Assembly: GCF_012641475.1 (NCBI RefSeq) | Contig: NZ_JABAIL010000010.1 | Coordinates: forward strand, 1 to 64,000 | Source of the DNA: Flammeovirga agarivorans | Lineage (GTDB): Bacteria > Bacteroidota > Bacteroidia > Cytophagales > Flammeovirgaceae | Length of the DNA: 64,000 nucleotides | Direction: 5' to 3' | Shown: piece after piece, positions 9,800 to 18,522 of the stretch | Layout of the letters: each line of letters starts with the position of its first letter | Numbering within the stretch: position 1 is the stretch's first letter | The notes under the pieces: model-generated | Seen by the model: only the letters and a program-made list of their open reading frames with translations | What the model was told of the DNA's origin: nothing | Database searches by the model: none | Made by a program: the position numbers and the translations under genes

Positions 9800-11630
9800 A
9801 TTTCAATTCGATAATCATTCCTGTTTTAGGTTGTATTGTCAATATAGGTAAATCGTCAATATTTCGATCACTTATCACATCATAGCCCTTCTTAGCCCCT
9901 TTTATCATACTATTAAAATTAGCTGTAGATACAGTTATACTCTTTGTCTCATTATTATTTAATAAAACCATCACTGTATCATCTTTAAAAGCTCGGAAGT
10001 ACACATATACATCGTTTTCAGGAATAAAATGTACCAGCCTACCATTATGAATAACCTGACATGTTTTCCTCCAGTGTAAAATCCTTTTTATATAACTGAA
10101 CATTTCCTCTTCAGATTTTGTTCTTCCTTCTTTTGTAAAGGCTGAACGTTTATCCCCCTTCCATCCACCTGGAAAATCCAAGCGCAAGGAGGAATGATCT
10201 GATTCCAACCCCTCAAATAACAGTTCAGTTCCATAATAAATCTGAGGGATTCCTCTTGTGGTTAAAAGAAACGTCAAAGCCAATTGAACTCGTTTCGGAT
10301 CTTTTAAATTTGACATGACCCTATTCACATCATGATTATCTAAACATGTCATTAAGTTATAAGGGTTTTTAAAAAGATGGTCTTGTGCCAGGTGATTTGC
10401 CAACCGTCGCATCGGAGTATCCCATTCTGATTTTGAATCCCCTTTTGCAAAGGATTCATTTGCCATAAAAGTTAATGGCATATCAGTCACAGAAGGCAAA
10501 GAAGAATCATATCCATCAAAGTTCTTGGCTCCTCCTGCAAAATAAGCAACAACTGGAGTTTCTCTTACCAAAACTTCCCCCACAATATTAAAATTAGGAT
10601 ATTCTTCAAGTATTGCTTTTGTCCAAGTGCTAGTAAATGCCTTGAAGGCATAACCGAAAGTATCCATTCTAATACCATTTATCCCTGAAAATTCAATCCA
10701 CCATATTGAATTTTGAATTAAATATTCTGCTAAAAATGGATTATTTTGATTAAGATCGGGCATATCTTTTGTAAACCAACCTTCAACATTTGCCTTAAAA
10801 TCTTCGTCAGAAGTATAAGGATCATGTTGTTTAGTAACTTGATAATTAGTTCCAAAAAATGAACTATCCTTTTGTCCTTCGTCCCAATAATACTGGTGAT
10901 TTAACCAGTCTAAAGAAGGCAAATCAGACATCCACCAATGATCAATACCAATATGATTGAAGACCAAATCCATGATTACCTTCAGACCCAATTGGTGACA
11001 TAAGCTTACAAGACTTTTATATCCTTGATTTGTACCTAGCCTAGGATCTACTTTATAAAAATCAGTGATACCATATCCATGATATGAATATTTCTGAGCA
11101 TTATTCTCTTGAATGGGATTTAGCCATAGTGCAGTTACTCCCAAGTCAACAAAGTAATCGAGATGATTTCTTATACCTTTTAAGTCCCCTCCATGCCTTC
11201 CAAATGGTGCATTTCGGTTTACTTTTTCTTTCATCCCATCTACATTGTCTATAGAAGGGTCTCCATTAGAGAAACGGTCTGGCATAATCAAATAAACTAC
11301 ATCAGATGTATTGAACCCCACATTTTTGCACTGTTCCTCTTGCCTATCTTTAAGATGATATTCTTTCTGGTCAACTTGTTTCCCATTTTTACTAAAAGAA
11401 ATAAGAAAGGTATCAGGTAAACGATGATGACTTAAATCTAAATACAGCAACAAGTAATTGGGGTTATCTAGTTTTTCAATTTTAGATAACAGAACGTTAC
11501 TTTCTTCAATAGAAGGAGATGTGTTTGCTATATTTCTCCCATATATCATGATTTGAAGAGATGAATTCTTCATCCCTTTCCACCAAAAAGGTGGTTCTAT
11601 CTTTTCTATTGCATTACATGGAGTTGACAT
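9798..11630 (-). CDS. GH13 neopullulanase/cyclomaltodextrinase-like enzyme without signal peptide
   Basis: 610 residues. An N-terminal cyclomaltodextrinase-type beta domain (about 7-95; IEPPFWWKGM, typical of Bacteroidota SusA-like enzymes) precedes a GH13 barrel from about 108. Visible GH13 regions are DLVFNH (221-226), nucleophile D323 in GIRMDTFGY, acid/base E352 in IVGEV and D434 in LDNHDVNR. A C-terminal beta domain follows. It hydrolyses maltodextrins, cyclodextrins or pullulan. SusA-type homologues carry a signal peptide, but this one starts MSTPCNAIEKIEPPF, directly at the family's first strand, so it is probably cytoplasmic and finishes oligosaccharides after import. It is the most distal gene of the starch locus, following a terminator, with only about 70 bp left for its own promoter. 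Confidence 0.88.
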   Translation of the reverse strand: MSTPCNAIEKIEPPFWWKGMKNSSLQIMIYGRNIANTSPSIEESNVLLSKIEKLDNPNYLLLYLDLSHHRLPDTFLISFSKNGKQVDQKEYHLKDRQEEQCKNVGFNTSDVVYLIMPDRFSNGDPSIDNVDGMKEKVNRNAPFGRHGGDLKGIRNHLDYFVDLGVTALWLNPIQENNAQKYSYHGYGITDFYKVDPRLGTNQGYKSLVSLCHQLGLKVIMDLVFNHIGIDHWWMSDLPSLDWLNHQYYWDEGQKDSSFFGTNYQVTKQHDPYTSDEDFKANVEGWFTKDMPDLNQNNPFLAEYLIQNSIWWIEFSGINGIRMDTFGYAFKAFTSTWTKAILEEYPNFNIVGEVLVRETPVVAYFAGGAKNFDGYDSSLPSVTDMPLTFMANESFAKGDSKSEWDTPMRRLANHLAQDHLFKNPYNLMTCLDNHDVNRVMSNLKDPKRVQLALTFLLTTRGIPQIYYGTELLFEGLESDHSSLRLDFPGGWKGDKRSAFTKEGRTKSEEEMFSYIKRILHWRKTCQVIHNGRLVHFIPENDVYVYFRAFKDDTVMVLLNNNETKSITVSTANFNSMIKGAKKGYDVISDRNIDDLPILTIQPKTGMIIELK

Positions 11631-11701
11631 AATATTGAATATAGAAAATAATCACTAGAATAATTATGTTAATCCATGTACTTGAGCATCAAATTAGAAA
11701 T

Positions 11702-11727
11702 AAAAAAGCCCATGTTTCCATGAGCTT
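11702..11727 (-). terminator. intrinsic terminator of small SusE-like gene
   Basis: On the minus strand, GCTCATG / CATGGGC (with one G-T wobble) closes a 4-base loop and is followed by TTTTTT. It lies 24 bp past the stop of the small SusE-like lipoprotein gene. Confidence 0.75.
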
Positions 11728-11750
11728 TCTATTTATTAATTTATCAAAAA

Positions 11751-12596
11751 TTAGTTTTTCACAATAGTAAAAGTACCTACAGCTGAATCACCTGATTCAT
11801 CTACAGTTAAAGTAATAGTATAATTTCCTGCTTCAGCTACAGCAATGTTATCTCCATTATGTACTAGACTTTCCTCTGTACCACCTAAGTTTACATCCCA
11901 AGCATCATCTTTTCTAAACTTAATATCACCTACAACAAGATCTAAAGTAATAAAGTAATTTTCACCTTCTGCATCATACAGTAAATCTTGGTCAGCATCC
12001 CAACCATCTGGTGTTGCAGAACCAATAAGTCCCCAAATACCATCATTTTCATGTGGAGTTCTATCTGCAGGTTCTTCGTCAACTGGCTCCTCATCAGCTG
12101 GCTCTTCGTTCGCTGGTTCCTCATCAACTGGTTCTTCTTCAACATAAATTGGAGTTACCATGATATCATATTTATCAGATTCCGTCTCAATACCACCTTC
12201 AAAAGTACTAATTACTGAAATTTGTAATGCAGTAGCTCCTGGCTCGCTTCTCATTTCTTTGATAGCAGCATCCATTTCTCCAACTGTTACAGCCGCAGAT
12301 AATTCAGAAGTTTCCTTTAATACAGTATAATCATCATTGTAGTACAAAGTTAGCTTATAGCTCGATGCATCAAGATCTCCATATTTAGCTGCTGTCCAAG
12401 TATACGTCTCAAATACATTATCTTCTTCACCGGCAACAAGTTCTGCAAGTGTAGTTGAAGGTGCATTCAATTCAGGTGTTTCAGGTAATAAACTCTCTAA
12501 AACATCTTCGACTTTATCTTCTGAACAAGATGAAAAAATAGAAAGAATTGAGCATAGTAGTACAGCCGAAAAAAAGTTTAGCTTTTTCATTTTCAT
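11751..12596 (-). CDS. small SusE-like outer-membrane lipoprotein with one starch-binding module
   Basis: 281 residues from the ATG at 12596. The open frame extends about 45 codons further upstream, but that part is a Cys/Phe-rich translation of AT-rich leader DNA. The MKMKKLNFF start with lipobox Cys at residue 24 (SIFSSC-SED) is the credible N-terminus. A SusE N-terminal Ig-like domain (ETYTWTAAKYGDLD) is followed by an acidic Pro-Glu linker of five 5-residue repeats (EEPVD/EEPAN/EEPAD), then one carbohydrate-binding module (WGLIGSATPDGWDAD ... GDIKFRKDDAWDVNLGG). That module is closely similar to the two at the end of the larger SusE-like protein at 16510-18489. It is probably surface-exposed and binds alpha-glucan. 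It has its own terminator and a LacI-type palindrome about 170 bp upstream. Confidence 0.85.
   Translation of the reverse strand: MKMKKLNFFSAVLLCSILSIFSSCSEDKVEDVLESLLPETPELNAPSTTLAELVAGEEDNVFETYTWTAAKYGDLDASSYKLTLYYNDDYTVLKETSELSAAVTVGEMDAAIKEMRSEPGATALQISVISTFEGGIETESDKYDIMVTPIYVEEEPVDEEPANEEPADEEPVDEEPADRTPHENDGIWGLIGSATPDGWDADQDLLYDAEGENYFITLDLVVGDIKFRKDDAWDVNLGGTEESLVHNGDNIAVAEAGNYTITLTVDESGDSAVGTFTIVKN
12070..12144 (-). repeat. five tandem 15-bp repeats encoding an acidic linker
   Basis: Five consecutive imperfect 15-mers of the form GGYTCYTCRTCARCT (plus-strand sense) begin at 12070, 12085, 12100, 12115 and 12130. They encode the EEPxD linker between the Ig-like domain and the binding module of the small SusE-like lipoprotein. 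Copy-number change would stay in frame and only alter linker length. Confidence 0.85.
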
Positions 12597-12764
12597 ATTA
12601 TTTTGTATAAATAAAAAGTAGTAAATAATAAATGTTAGTGCGCACAAAAAAAGTGAAAATATATAGCAATTGCCATCACCTTTATATGTAAATATATATA
12701 AATAACACACGCAAAACAAGTGCAAAAACAACTGATTAACAGTGTTATATGAATAAAATTATTT

Positions 12765-12774
12765 CAACCGGTTG
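12765..12774. promoter_or_regulatory. LacI-type operator palindrome (site 1)
   Basis: Perfect 10-bp palindrome CAACCGGTTG in the context TTTCAACCGGTTGCAT, about 170 bp upstream of the small SusE-like gene and just after the amylase gene's terminator. It matches three further sites in the window, and a LacI-family regulator is encoded at 23802. A central CG and symmetric half-sites are typical of LacI-family operators. Confidence 0.7.
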
Positions 12775-12784
12775 CATAGAGTAA

Positions 12785-12829
12785 ATAAAAAAAATCCCAA
12801 TAATATATCAATATACTACTGGGATTTTA
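12785..12829 (-). terminator. intrinsic terminator of the large amylase gene
   Basis: On the minus strand, a long stem of about 15 bp (AATCCCAGTAGTATAT against ATATATTATTGGGATT, with G-T wobbles) is followed by a T-run. It starts 18 bp after the amylase stop codon. Confidence 0.75.
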
Positions 12830-12847
12830 TATACATATTAATAAGAA

Positions 12848-15800
12848 TTATACTCTCATTAACTTCTTCACTATTCTACCTTTTGAAGTAAATATTTCGA
12901 TATAATACATTCCTTTTGAATAATATGAAAGATCAAAATTCAACTCATTATTATTCACAATTTGAGCACCTTTTGAAAGGACTCGACCCGCATTATCTCT
13001 AATTTGGAATTCTACTTCTCCGTTAATTGCTTCTCCTCTTACTGTAGCTATTGAAGTTGTAGGATTTGGAAATGCAACAACAGATTTACTTAATTCATCT
13101 TCAACAGAGGTTACTTCAAACTCAATGCTATAAGTTAATGCATTAACATTTGCTCTGATCGTTGCCGTTCCTGTTTTAGTCACTTCAATATTGTCTCCAT
13201 AAGAAGACTCCTTTAACTTTCCCTCAGAGGCGTACCCCCATTGACCACCATTCCAGCTTTTGTCATCAATGAATTTAATAAGTTCCCCTTTAGTTAAGGC
13301 AGCACCTTCGTATATGAATCCACCATTTCCATCGGAAGTCATTTCAATCGCCTGACTAGGCTCCCATCCGATTCCCAAAACATCACCTACAATGTATAGT
13401 GTTCTATTATTATCTTCGAAATCAAGGTAAAACGGTCCTTCAGAAGTGTTGTTATTATCCTTAACAGTTAAAGCTAATTGATAAGGAACATCTGAAGATG
13501 ATAAACCAAAGAATTCTACAGGAGTAAAAGACGCTACATATTTATCTCCTTCTTTTGTCATTGTAGTGGTTTTCTTATTAGAAATATTACCACTACCATG
13601 ACTATCTAATACAACACCTGCTTCTAATGTGATAGTCGCACCAAAGCTTTTATCACTACCGCTTGGATCAAAGATCACCTCGATTTCTTCGTCTTCTTTA
13701 AAACCGTAAGGGTTTACTTCAATAATACGGCTAAATCCTTTTACAAGGCCATCTGCAGGCACTTCTACAGCTCTAGAAGTTAATACCTTAAATTCTGATG
13801 GCTTCAAAACAAAAGTTCCTTTAGCATCTACTTGCTCTCCATTATTAAAGTAGCTATACCAGTTACTTCCGTCTCCTGAGTAATCGTAAGTATAAGACTC
13901 TTCACCTAATGAGAAGTTACCTACAACTTTAACCGTTAAACCTGAAGTAACGCCTTTCAAGGAGATTGTTTTAAGATCGCCAGATAAAGATAAACTTACA
14001 TTATCACCTTCAAGTGATGATAAATCATAGTCATGTCTTAGTTTAAGCAATGCTGCATATACATCATATAGTTCTTTACGAATAGCATCATTCTTAGTAT
14101 CAAATTCAGAGATTAAAGGCTTCTCTGATGTTCTATGACTATCACTTACCTCACCTTCATACTCATATTGATTAATAGATACATTATATCCTAATTCACC
14201 AAATTGCCAGATTAACTTAGGGCCAGGTACCATAAAGAAGAAAGCAGAAGCTAATTTTGCTCTATCAATACCATTTTCTAGTTCAGTTAAGTCATAAACC
14301 TGTGATACGGTACCATAATTTTCAGAATCATAGATAAGTCTTTCCTCATCATGTGATTCCATATATGACATAACACCATGAATAGGCATTCCTCTTGATG
14401 CAGGAGATTGCCAATTTAAATCTTTATTTCCACCTTTAACTACGTCTCTAAAATCATGGTTCATATTACCCCACATAGAGATATCTTCAGCAACTAGTAC
14501 TTTTTCTTCTTCGTTATCGGCAAGATGTTCGAAAACCACAAGAGCGTTAGGGTTTCTCTTTTTGATTTCAGTGTTCATACGTAATAATAGATCAATTCTG
14601 TCTTGATCGTAGTTACTACCCCACTCATCGTCACCTGTCTTTACGTTATTACCAAATCCTTTGGTAAAGTCAAAACGATAACCATCTACCTTATAATATT
14701 GCATCCAGTGAGCATTTACACTATCAACAAGTGCTTTAGTATAGTCACTTTCATGATCAAAATCTGCACCCCATTGTAAACCTGGGTTTGTAAAGTTTGA
14801 TTTCTCATTGAACCAAGGGTTCTCTGCACTTGGGTCAGCATAATCACCTTCTTTATTGTACATTCTAACCATTGGTGATGAATGGAAAGAGTGGTTTAAT
14901 ACCAAATCAATAATTACACTGATACCTCTTGAATGTGCTTCATCAATAAATTCCTTTAATTTATTTTTTGGTCCATAATATTTATCTGGAGCAAAATAAA
15001 AGTTAGGGTTATAACCCCAAGAAGAATTACCTTCAAATTCGTTTACAGGCATTAGGTGAATTGTATTTGCACCTAACGATTTTATATAATCTAATTCAGC
15101 AATTGCTGATTCATAAGTAGCTTCAGTAGTAAAATCTCTAAATAACAACTCATATACTACAGCATCTTCGATTGCCACTGGAGTAAAGTTTGTTGTTTTC
15201 CAAACATATTCTTCTTCATTGATAATAAATGTAGATGCTCTAAATGATGTCTTGCCAGTTGGGTAATCAATTAGATTGGGGTATCTATTATCATCAATGT
15301 ATTTATCATCAGGATCTGAAACTTTTTCAGTATATGGATCGGCAATAATAATTGTCCCGTCGATAAAATATTGATAAATGTATTCAGTATCTGGATCAAG
15401 ATCTGTAAATGTATACCACCAGTAATTCTCATCACCTTTTTCTACTTTCATTGGGTAAGCTGTTTTATCTCCCCAATTGTTAAAGCTACCAATTACGTTT
15501 ACAAACTTCTTAAGTTTTGCTGGATCTTGAAGTACCAAAGTCACTTCAGAACCACTCTTATTGACACCTAAATTAGTTGCATAGTCTGGTCTATCTTGAA
15601 CTGTTGGTGTAGAACCTACATAGAACTCTAATTCTTTTGTATCCACAAGCCCATCAGAAGATGCAGAGGCTTCGATTGTCAATTCACCTGCAGCCGCTGA
15701 TGAAATTGTATAAGACAATGAAGTTCCTGTTTTTGAGATTTTCTCAACTCCATTTACTTTAATTTTTAAAGCAGTGCTTGTTGGTGATGAAATATTGATG

Positions 15801-16342
15801 ATAACTTTATCACCTGACAAAAATACGTCACTTGCTTTAGGAGAAGTAATTTCAACAGATACACCAAGCTTTTTAATTGGGATAACTAGGTCTCCTGTCT
15901 TACTTCCTCCATCTTTTGTTTTGATTAAGCAGCCAATGGCATCAATAGCAGTTGGAGCTGATGCACTGTTTAATAGCTCTGCAAAATTGTTATAAGTCGA
16001 TGATCCTTTTGTAACAGGAAAAGAGTAAGTAAAAATATTATCTGATTGCTTTGTTAGTTTAGCAGACTCATCAGATGCGGCCCATTCACCGTTTGTTAAG
16101 AAATCTCCAACATCTTCACTCCATCCCCAAAGATAAAGATCAGAAATGCCGGCAACATCAGTACCTGAAACATCAAAAGTTACAGTTACATTTTCAGTCA
16201 GTACATCTGCTGTGCTTGGATCTAAAGTCACTTTTTGTGCAAAAGTAGAACTACAGATCAACAAGAAGCTTACAACGAAGCCAAATGTTTGTAGTAGAAG
16301 TTTCTTCATAAATTTAAAAAAAGACGGGGTTTTCATTTTCAT
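12848..16342 (-). CDS. secreted multidomain GH13 alpha-amylase-family enzyme with T9SS sorting domain
   Basis: 1164 residues. The signal peptide ends near residue 36 (LLICSSTFAQ). Two beta domains (about 37-245) are followed by a CBM48-like E-set domain (about 278-345; VNVIGSFNNWGD). The GH13 barrel spans about 385-760, with WGYNPNFYF (442-450), DLVLNH (479-484), nucleophile D558 in GYRFDF, acid/base E605 in VVFEH and D665 in ESHDEER. Further beta domains follow. A SusE-type binding module lies at about 980-1075 and a T9SS type A sorting domain over the last 85 residues (VVAFPNPTTSIATVRG ... GMYYIEIF). It is probably the extracellular enzyme that opens starch or glycogen for SusCD, functionally like SusG but exported through T9SS. 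The start could also be Met12 (MKKLLLQTF); both keep the signal peptide. The ATGAAAATG start resembles that of the small SusE-like gene and susC. Confidence 0.9.
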   Translation of the reverse strand: MKMKTPSFFKFMKKLLLQTFGFVVSFLLICSSTFAQKVTLDPSTADVLTENVTVTFDVSGTDVAGISDLYLWGWSEDVGDFLTNGEWAASDESAKLTKQSDNIFTYSFPVTKGSSTYNNFAELLNSASAPTAIDAIGCLIKTKDGGSKTGDLVIPIKKLGVSVEITSPKASDVFLSGDKVIINISSPTSTALKIKVNGVEKISKTGTSLSYTISSAAAGELTIEASASSDGLVDTKELEFYVGSTPTVQDRPDYATNLGVNKSGSEVTLVLQDPAKLKKFVNVIGSFNNWGDKTAYPMKVEKGDENYWWYTFTDLDPDTEYIYQYFIDGTIIIADPYTEKVSDPDDKYIDDNRYPNLIDYPTGKTSFRASTFIINEEEYVWKTTNFTPVAIEDAVVYELLFRDFTTEATYESAIAELDYIKSLGANTIHLMPVNEFEGNSSWGYNPNFYFAPDKYYGPKNKLKEFIDEAHSRGISVIIDLVLNHSFHSSPMVRMYNKEGDYADPSAENPWFNEKSNFTNPGLQWGADFDHESDYTKALVDSVNAHWMQYYKVDGYRFDFTKGFGNNVKTGDDEWGSNYDQDRIDLLLRMNTEIKKRNPNALVVFEHLADNEEEKVLVAEDISMWGNMNHDFRDVVKGGNKDLNWQSPASRGMPIHGVMSYMESHDEERLIYDSENYGTVSQVYDLTELENGIDRAKLASAFFFMVPGPKLIWQFGELGYNVSINQYEYEGEVSDSHRTSEKPLISEFDTKNDAIRKELYDVYAALLKLRHDYDLSSLEGDNVSLSLSGDLKTISLKGVTSGLTVKVVGNFSLGEESYTYDYSGDGSNWYSYFNNGEQVDAKGTFVLKPSEFKVLTSRAVEVPADGLVKGFSRIIEVNPYGFKEDEEIEVIFDPSGSDKSFGATITLEAGVVLDSHGSGNISNKKTTTMTKEGDKYVASFTPVEFFGLSSSDVPYQLALTVKDNNNTSEGPFYLDFEDNNRTLYIVGDVLGIGWEPSQAIEMTSDGNGGFIYEGAALTKGELIKFIDDKSWNGGQWGYASEGKLKESSYGDNIEVTKTGTATIRANVNALTYSIEFEVTSVEDELSKSVVAFPNPTTSIATVRGEAINGEVEFQIRDNAGRVLSKGAQIVNNNELNFDLSYYSKGMYYIEIFTSKGRIVKKLMRV

Positions 16343-16426
16343 ATTCCTTTAAAAGTACAAAGTACACTACAGAAAACAAAATTATTAAATAGCTGATTTT
16401 AAGCGATTTAATTGCAATCCATTGCG

Positions 16427-16436
16427 CAACCGGTTG
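16427..16436. promoter_or_regulatory. LacI-type operator palindrome (site 2)
   Basis: Perfect palindrome CAACCGGTTG, 85 bp before the amylase ATG. It lies in the short gap after the SusE-like gene's terminator, so the amylase has its own regulated promoter rather than only read-through from susCDE. Read on the minus strand, TTCAACCGGTTGCGC matches the site at 23684 outside the core too. Confidence 0.75.
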
Positions 16437-16448
16437 AATTTTTATTAA

Positions 16449-16486
16449 CAAAAAAGCCTTTTCCAGATTTCTCCAGAAAAGGCTTT
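16449..16486 (-). terminator. intrinsic terminator of the susC-susD-susE-like operon
   Basis: On the minus strand, AAAGCCTTTTCTGGAG / CTGGAAAAGGCTTT forms a long stem followed by TTTTTTG, 24 bp after the SusE-like stop codon. Confidence 0.85.
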
Positions 16487-16509
16487 AATATTATTTATTA
16501 AGATTCTTC

Positions 16510-18489
16510 TTAATTTGATACTCTTGAGTGTGTACCACTGTCAGTATTAGAATCAAATGTACAAGTAATTGTATAATTACCAGGTGTATCAATTGTGATA
16601 CTTGCTTGGTTACTACCACCAACTAATACATCATCATCACTGTCAGATTTACCCATTTGGTAATCCCACGAATCATCCGCTCTAAACTTGTATTCACCTT
16701 GTGCTAAGTAGCCAGTGTAAGTCCAAGTTCCAGCACCAGAGTCATATACCATATCAGTATCTGGATCCCATCCGTTTGGAGTTGCTGATCCAATGATACC
16801 CCAATATTGATCATTTGGTAAAGTCATCTTAACTACTGAGTAAGTTAAAGCACTGAAGTCTGCGATGATCTCATACCAACCATCCTCTGAAACAGGAATG
16901 TTTGATCCATCTAATACAAGGTTACCACCTGATCCACCGTAGTTACCAGCCCAATCATAGTTTGGTCTAAACTTGATCTCACCTGAAACTAGTTTCACTT
17001 GGATTTTGTATTCTGAACCAGAAACTAATGTCATTTCTGTATCAGCATCCCATCCTCCAGGAGTAGCAGAACCGATGATTGACCAGATTTGGAATGGATT
17101 TACAGAAAGTGTCACTTCATCAGAAGCGCCAGTATCACCATCACCAAATACAGCTACTACTTTAATATTCACATCACCAGCAGTACCAGGAGTACCTCCT
17201 GAAGCTAATGCACCTTTGTTTAAGTCTGAAGTTTTTAATACTGCTTCTAAGTCAGTACCTCCTACTTGAGCAAGAACATTATCACCAACTTGAACTCTAT
17301 AGTTAATTGGAGTTTCAGTACCTCTTACAGAAGCAGACCAAGTAACTGTTGTAGCTGGAGCATTGAAATCATCAGCACTTAACGTAAATGAATCGCCAGT
17401 ACCAGGGCTTGAGATCACTGGAGTTGTGATAGGCTCTTTACCTAAGATTGAATATACAGGTTCAGCTGGGTTGATCAAAGTCATAATCATTTTTACTGAA
17501 CCGTCACCTGTCATACCAGTAGATCCTTTAAACTCAAGTAAGTTACCTTCACCTGCACCAAAGAAGTGATCGTCATTACCTTTAAAGAAATATTGTTTAG
17601 CAGGATCCATTGTAACAGCAGCTTCCCATCTTACCTTAGATTTAACATAACCTAAAGTTGCAACTTCATTACCGTCTCCATCAACAACCATCCAAGTCAT
17701 TGGAGTAATTGAATATGTCAACCCTGTAGAGCTCATTGATACATAGTAGTCACCTGCAGCTGGAGTTTCGATGTTACCTGCCGTTGGCTCAGTATCTAAT
17801 TCTCCTGATAATTTATCAGCAGCAGCAGTTTTCAAACCATAATTTGTACCATCCCAACCTGGACCAGTTGCAAATTTGAAGTTATTATTCAAGTTAAGGT
17901 AGGCAATGTAAGTACCTGAGTTAGCCTCAACTTCAACCACTACAGTCTTTTCGTTATCAGGGTTCCAATCTTGGTGGTCACCAGGAACACCTAGTTTGTT
18001 ACCAGTAATAACTGGTTGGTAATATGGAGTTGCTTTAAAAGCAATTTTCTCAGAAACAGTTGTATAAGCACTCTCTGTAGAGTTATTATCTGACATATAT
18101 GCTGAAATCCAAGTTTCAACATCATGCTCCACTTCTGGAGTTAAACCTAATGAAGCCATCGCTCCATTTAGCTCTTCTACTTTTGGAGCTCCTGTAGTGT
18201 CACTCTTAGTGATTGTTGCAATCACTTCTTCACCATCTGCATCAGTTGCTTTTACTAAGATGTTATATTTAACTTCTGTAGTAATACCAAATTTTGCTGG
18301 AGTCCATACATAGTTAGCAAATACGTTTGCTGCTGAATCTTCAACTAAAAGATACTGTGCACCTTCAGTTGGACCATCTGTAATAACTGGAGAGGTAAAA
18401 GTAGACGAATCTCCTAATACTGGTTCTCTCAAATCTTTACAACTAAATGCGATAGTTAATAAAGATATATATAAAAATATTTTTCTCAT
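16510..18489 (-). CDS. SusE/SusF-like outer-membrane starch-binding lipoprotein
   Basis: 659 residues with a lipoprotein signal (MRKIFLYISLLTIAFSC, Cys17, then K-D). The N-terminal SusE Ig-like domain (about 30-150; NYVWTPAKFG) precedes central domains of SusE/SusF fold (about 155-345). A second Ig-like domain (about 355-465) follows. Two tandem C-terminal binding modules start WSIIGSATPGGWDADTEM and WGIIGSATPNGWDPDTDM, each with a KFRxxxxWxxxxG segment. These are likely alpha-glucan-binding modules on the cell surface, holding starch near SusCD. Third gene of the operon, 33 bp after susD, followed by a terminator. The final two modules are close relatives of the one in the small lipoprotein at 11751-12596, which points to local duplication. 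Confidence 0.87.
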   Translation of the reverse strand: MRKIFLYISLLTIAFSCKDLREPVLGDSSTFTSPVITDGPTEGAQYLLVEDSAANVFANYVWTPAKFGITTEVKYNILVKATDADGEEVIATITKSDTTGAPKVEELNGAMASLGLTPEVEHDVETWISAYMSDNNSTESAYTTVSEKIAFKATPYYQPVITGNKLGVPGDHQDWNPDNEKTVVVEVEANSGTYIAYLNLNNNFKFATGPGWDGTNYGLKTAAADKLSGELDTEPTAGNIETPAAGDYYVSMSSTGLTYSITPMTWMVVDGDGNEVATLGYVKSKVRWEAAVTMDPAKQYFFKGNDDHFFGAGEGNLLEFKGSTGMTGDGSVKMIMTLINPAEPVYSILGKEPITTPVISSPGTGDSFTLSADDFNAPATTVTWSASVRGTETPINYRVQVGDNVLAQVGGTDLEAVLKTSDLNKGALASGGTPGTAGDVNIKVVAVFGDGDTGASDEVTLSVNPFQIWSIIGSATPGGWDADTEMTLVSGSEYKIQVKLVSGEIKFRPNYDWAGNYGGSGGNLVLDGSNIPVSEDGWYEIIADFSALTYSVVKMTLPNDQYWGIIGSATPNGWDPDTDMVYDSGAGTWTYTGYLAQGEYKFRADDSWDYQMGKSDSDDDVLVGGSNQASITIDTPGNYTITCTFDSNTDSGTHSRVSN

Positions 18490-18522
18490 TTTTCTATAAC
18501 AAATTAGAAATTGATGAATTTC

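Noticed and set aside
12597-12731. N-terminal extension of the small SusE-like gene by about 45 codons
   Set aside because: The extension is Cys/Phe/Tyr-rich, not lipoprotein-like, and would place the true lipobox deep inside the protein. The ATG at 12596 gives a standard lipoprotein start.
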